The notes beneath the pieces are model-generated. The model had not been told where the DNA came from. It searched no databases and saw only the letters and a list, made by a program, of their open reading frames with translations. A stretch of 64,000 bases of DNA from Bacteroidota bacterium (GTDB lineage Bacteria; Bacteroidota; Ignavibacteria; UBA10030; SZUA-254): positions 1 to 64,000 of the forward strand of contig JAGVIE010000059.1 in the NCBI GenBank assembly GCA_020056225.1, in the 5' to 3' direction. The position numbers were made by a program, and so were the translations under genes. Positions 63,464 to 64,000 of this stretch are shown here, piece after piece. Position 1 is the stretch's first letter, and the number at the start of each line of letters is the position of its first letter.

Positions 63464-64000
63464 AAATTTTTGTTGATATGGTGACCGTTATTTCTGTTTT
63501 GGCAATACCCGGTCTTATGCTATTCATTGTTGTCTATGGAGCAATAAAAAAAGTTAAAATCTACGAAGCATTTGTCGAAGGTGCAAAGGAGGGCTTCAAT
63601 ATAGGAGTCAGGATTATCCCATATCTTGTTGCTATGCTCGTTGCTATCGGTATATTTCGTGCAGGCGGTGCAATGGAATTGCTTTCAAAATTATTATCAC
63701 CATTAACGAATCTCATCAATATGCCAGCAGAAGCATTGCCGATGGCTATCATGCGTCCGCTTTCCGGTAGCGGCGCTTTGGGTGTTATGGCAGAAACAAT
63801 TAAATCTCACGGACCCGATTCACTTATTGGTAGGATGGTTGCCGTGATGATGGGGAGCGGCGAAACGACATTTTATGTCCTTGCCGTTTATTTCGGTTCG
63901 GTAAGCATCACCAAAACCCGGCAAGCGGTTCCAGCCGGTATTGTTGCCGATATTGTTGGAATATTGATGTCGGTGTGGTTGGTGAATCTCATTTTCGGTT
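63460..64000 (+). CDS. spmB: SpmB-like membrane protein, cut by window end
   Basis: The first 180 codons of an SpmB-like Gate-domain protein: MKIFVDMVTVISVLAIPGL, GFNIGVRIIPYLVAMLVAIG, MAIMRPLSGSGALGVMAE and MMGSGETTFYVLAVYFGS. Gly-Ser-Gly and GSGETTFY are family signatures. The stop lies beyond 64000; Bacillus SpmB is about 178 residues, so only a few codons are missing. Confidence 0.9.
   Translation, partial: MKIFVDMVTVISVLAIPGLMLFIVVYGAIKKVKIYEAFVEGAKEGFNIGVRIIPYLVAMLVAIGIFRAGGAMELLSKLLSPLTNLINMPAEALPMAIMRPLSGSGALGVMAETIKSHGPDSLIGRMVAVMMGSGETTFYVLAVYFGSVSITKTRQAVPAGIVADIVGILMSVWLVNLIFG

Overview
The window looks like the chromosome of a Gram-negative bacterium of the Ignavibacteria/Chlorobi side of the Bacteroidota (FCB) group. 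This rests on five large secreted proteins that end in the NYPNPFNP-type sorting domain of the type IX secretion system, an F-type ATP synthase operon (atpBEFHAG) that lacks the beta and epsilon genes as in Bacteroidota/Chlorobi, and LpxH, which implies an outer membrane with lipid A. No rRNA, tRNA or CRISPR array was seen. The lineage is inferred from gene content and motifs, not from a marker-gene tree.

Layout. 0.1-1.1 kb: a tyrosine recombinase beside foldable inverted repeats. 1.2-3.9 kb: a LOG-family phosphoribohydrolase, a NUDIX hydrolase and a NamZ-like cell-wall enzyme. 3.9-10.2 kb: a two-gene secreted-protein block (Ycf48-like propeller and subtilase) bounded by a perfect 31-bp direct repeat of the namZ 3' end. 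10.2-17.0 kb: M23 peptidase, bactofilin and the ATP synthase operon behind a near-consensus promoter. 17.2-20.3 kb: secreted M1 aminopeptidase. 20.4-22.9 kb: a gene graveyard with DinD/Bro-N copies, a UPF0175/DUF3368 toxin-antitoxin remnant, an ATPase lacking its ATPase core, hairpin repeats, and four same-direction copies of the first codons of a cysteine-synthase-like gene. 23.0-26.4 kb: a two-gene locus coding a large SIR2-domain protein and a membrane-anchored partner, probably antiphage.

26.8-33.4 kb: ferrous iron uptake (feoA, feoB, a zinc-ribbon ORF), then a carbamoyl-phosphate cluster (COG2403 P-loop protein, ornithine carbamoyltransferase, carbamate kinase with an apparent CTG start, aspartate carbamoyltransferase). 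33.4-40.9 kb: two MFS transporters, a response regulator, a mini-membrane protein, PBP1A, LpxH, a DsbD-N-like protein and NusB. 41.2-43.4 kb: folate/pABA synthesis genes (pabC-like, pabB, pabA). 43.4-47.7 kb: an accessory block closed by an orphan copy of the pabA/trpG 3' end; it holds a hypothetical gene, a propeller/T9SS protein, hicBA and several hairpin repeats. 47.8-54.6 kb: a Phd/ParE module, several envelope proteins, a uracil-DNA-glycosylase-fold protein, a GNAT-YoaP fusion and ObgE. 54.7-62.2 kb: a hypothetical, a 1,224-residue TPR protein and a choice-of-anchor-D T9SS protein. 62.5-64.0 kb: spmA and the start of spmB.

Main themes. (1) Accessory blocks repeatedly sit between duplicated ends of ordinary genes (namZ 3' end, pabA/trpG 3' end, cysK-like 5' end), which suggests integration events targeting gene termini. 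(2) Five promoters share TTGAC(A/T), exactly 17 bp, then TANATT, unlike the usual Bacteroidetes promoter. (3) The SIR2 plus membrane-protein pair is the best candidate for an uncharacterised defence system.
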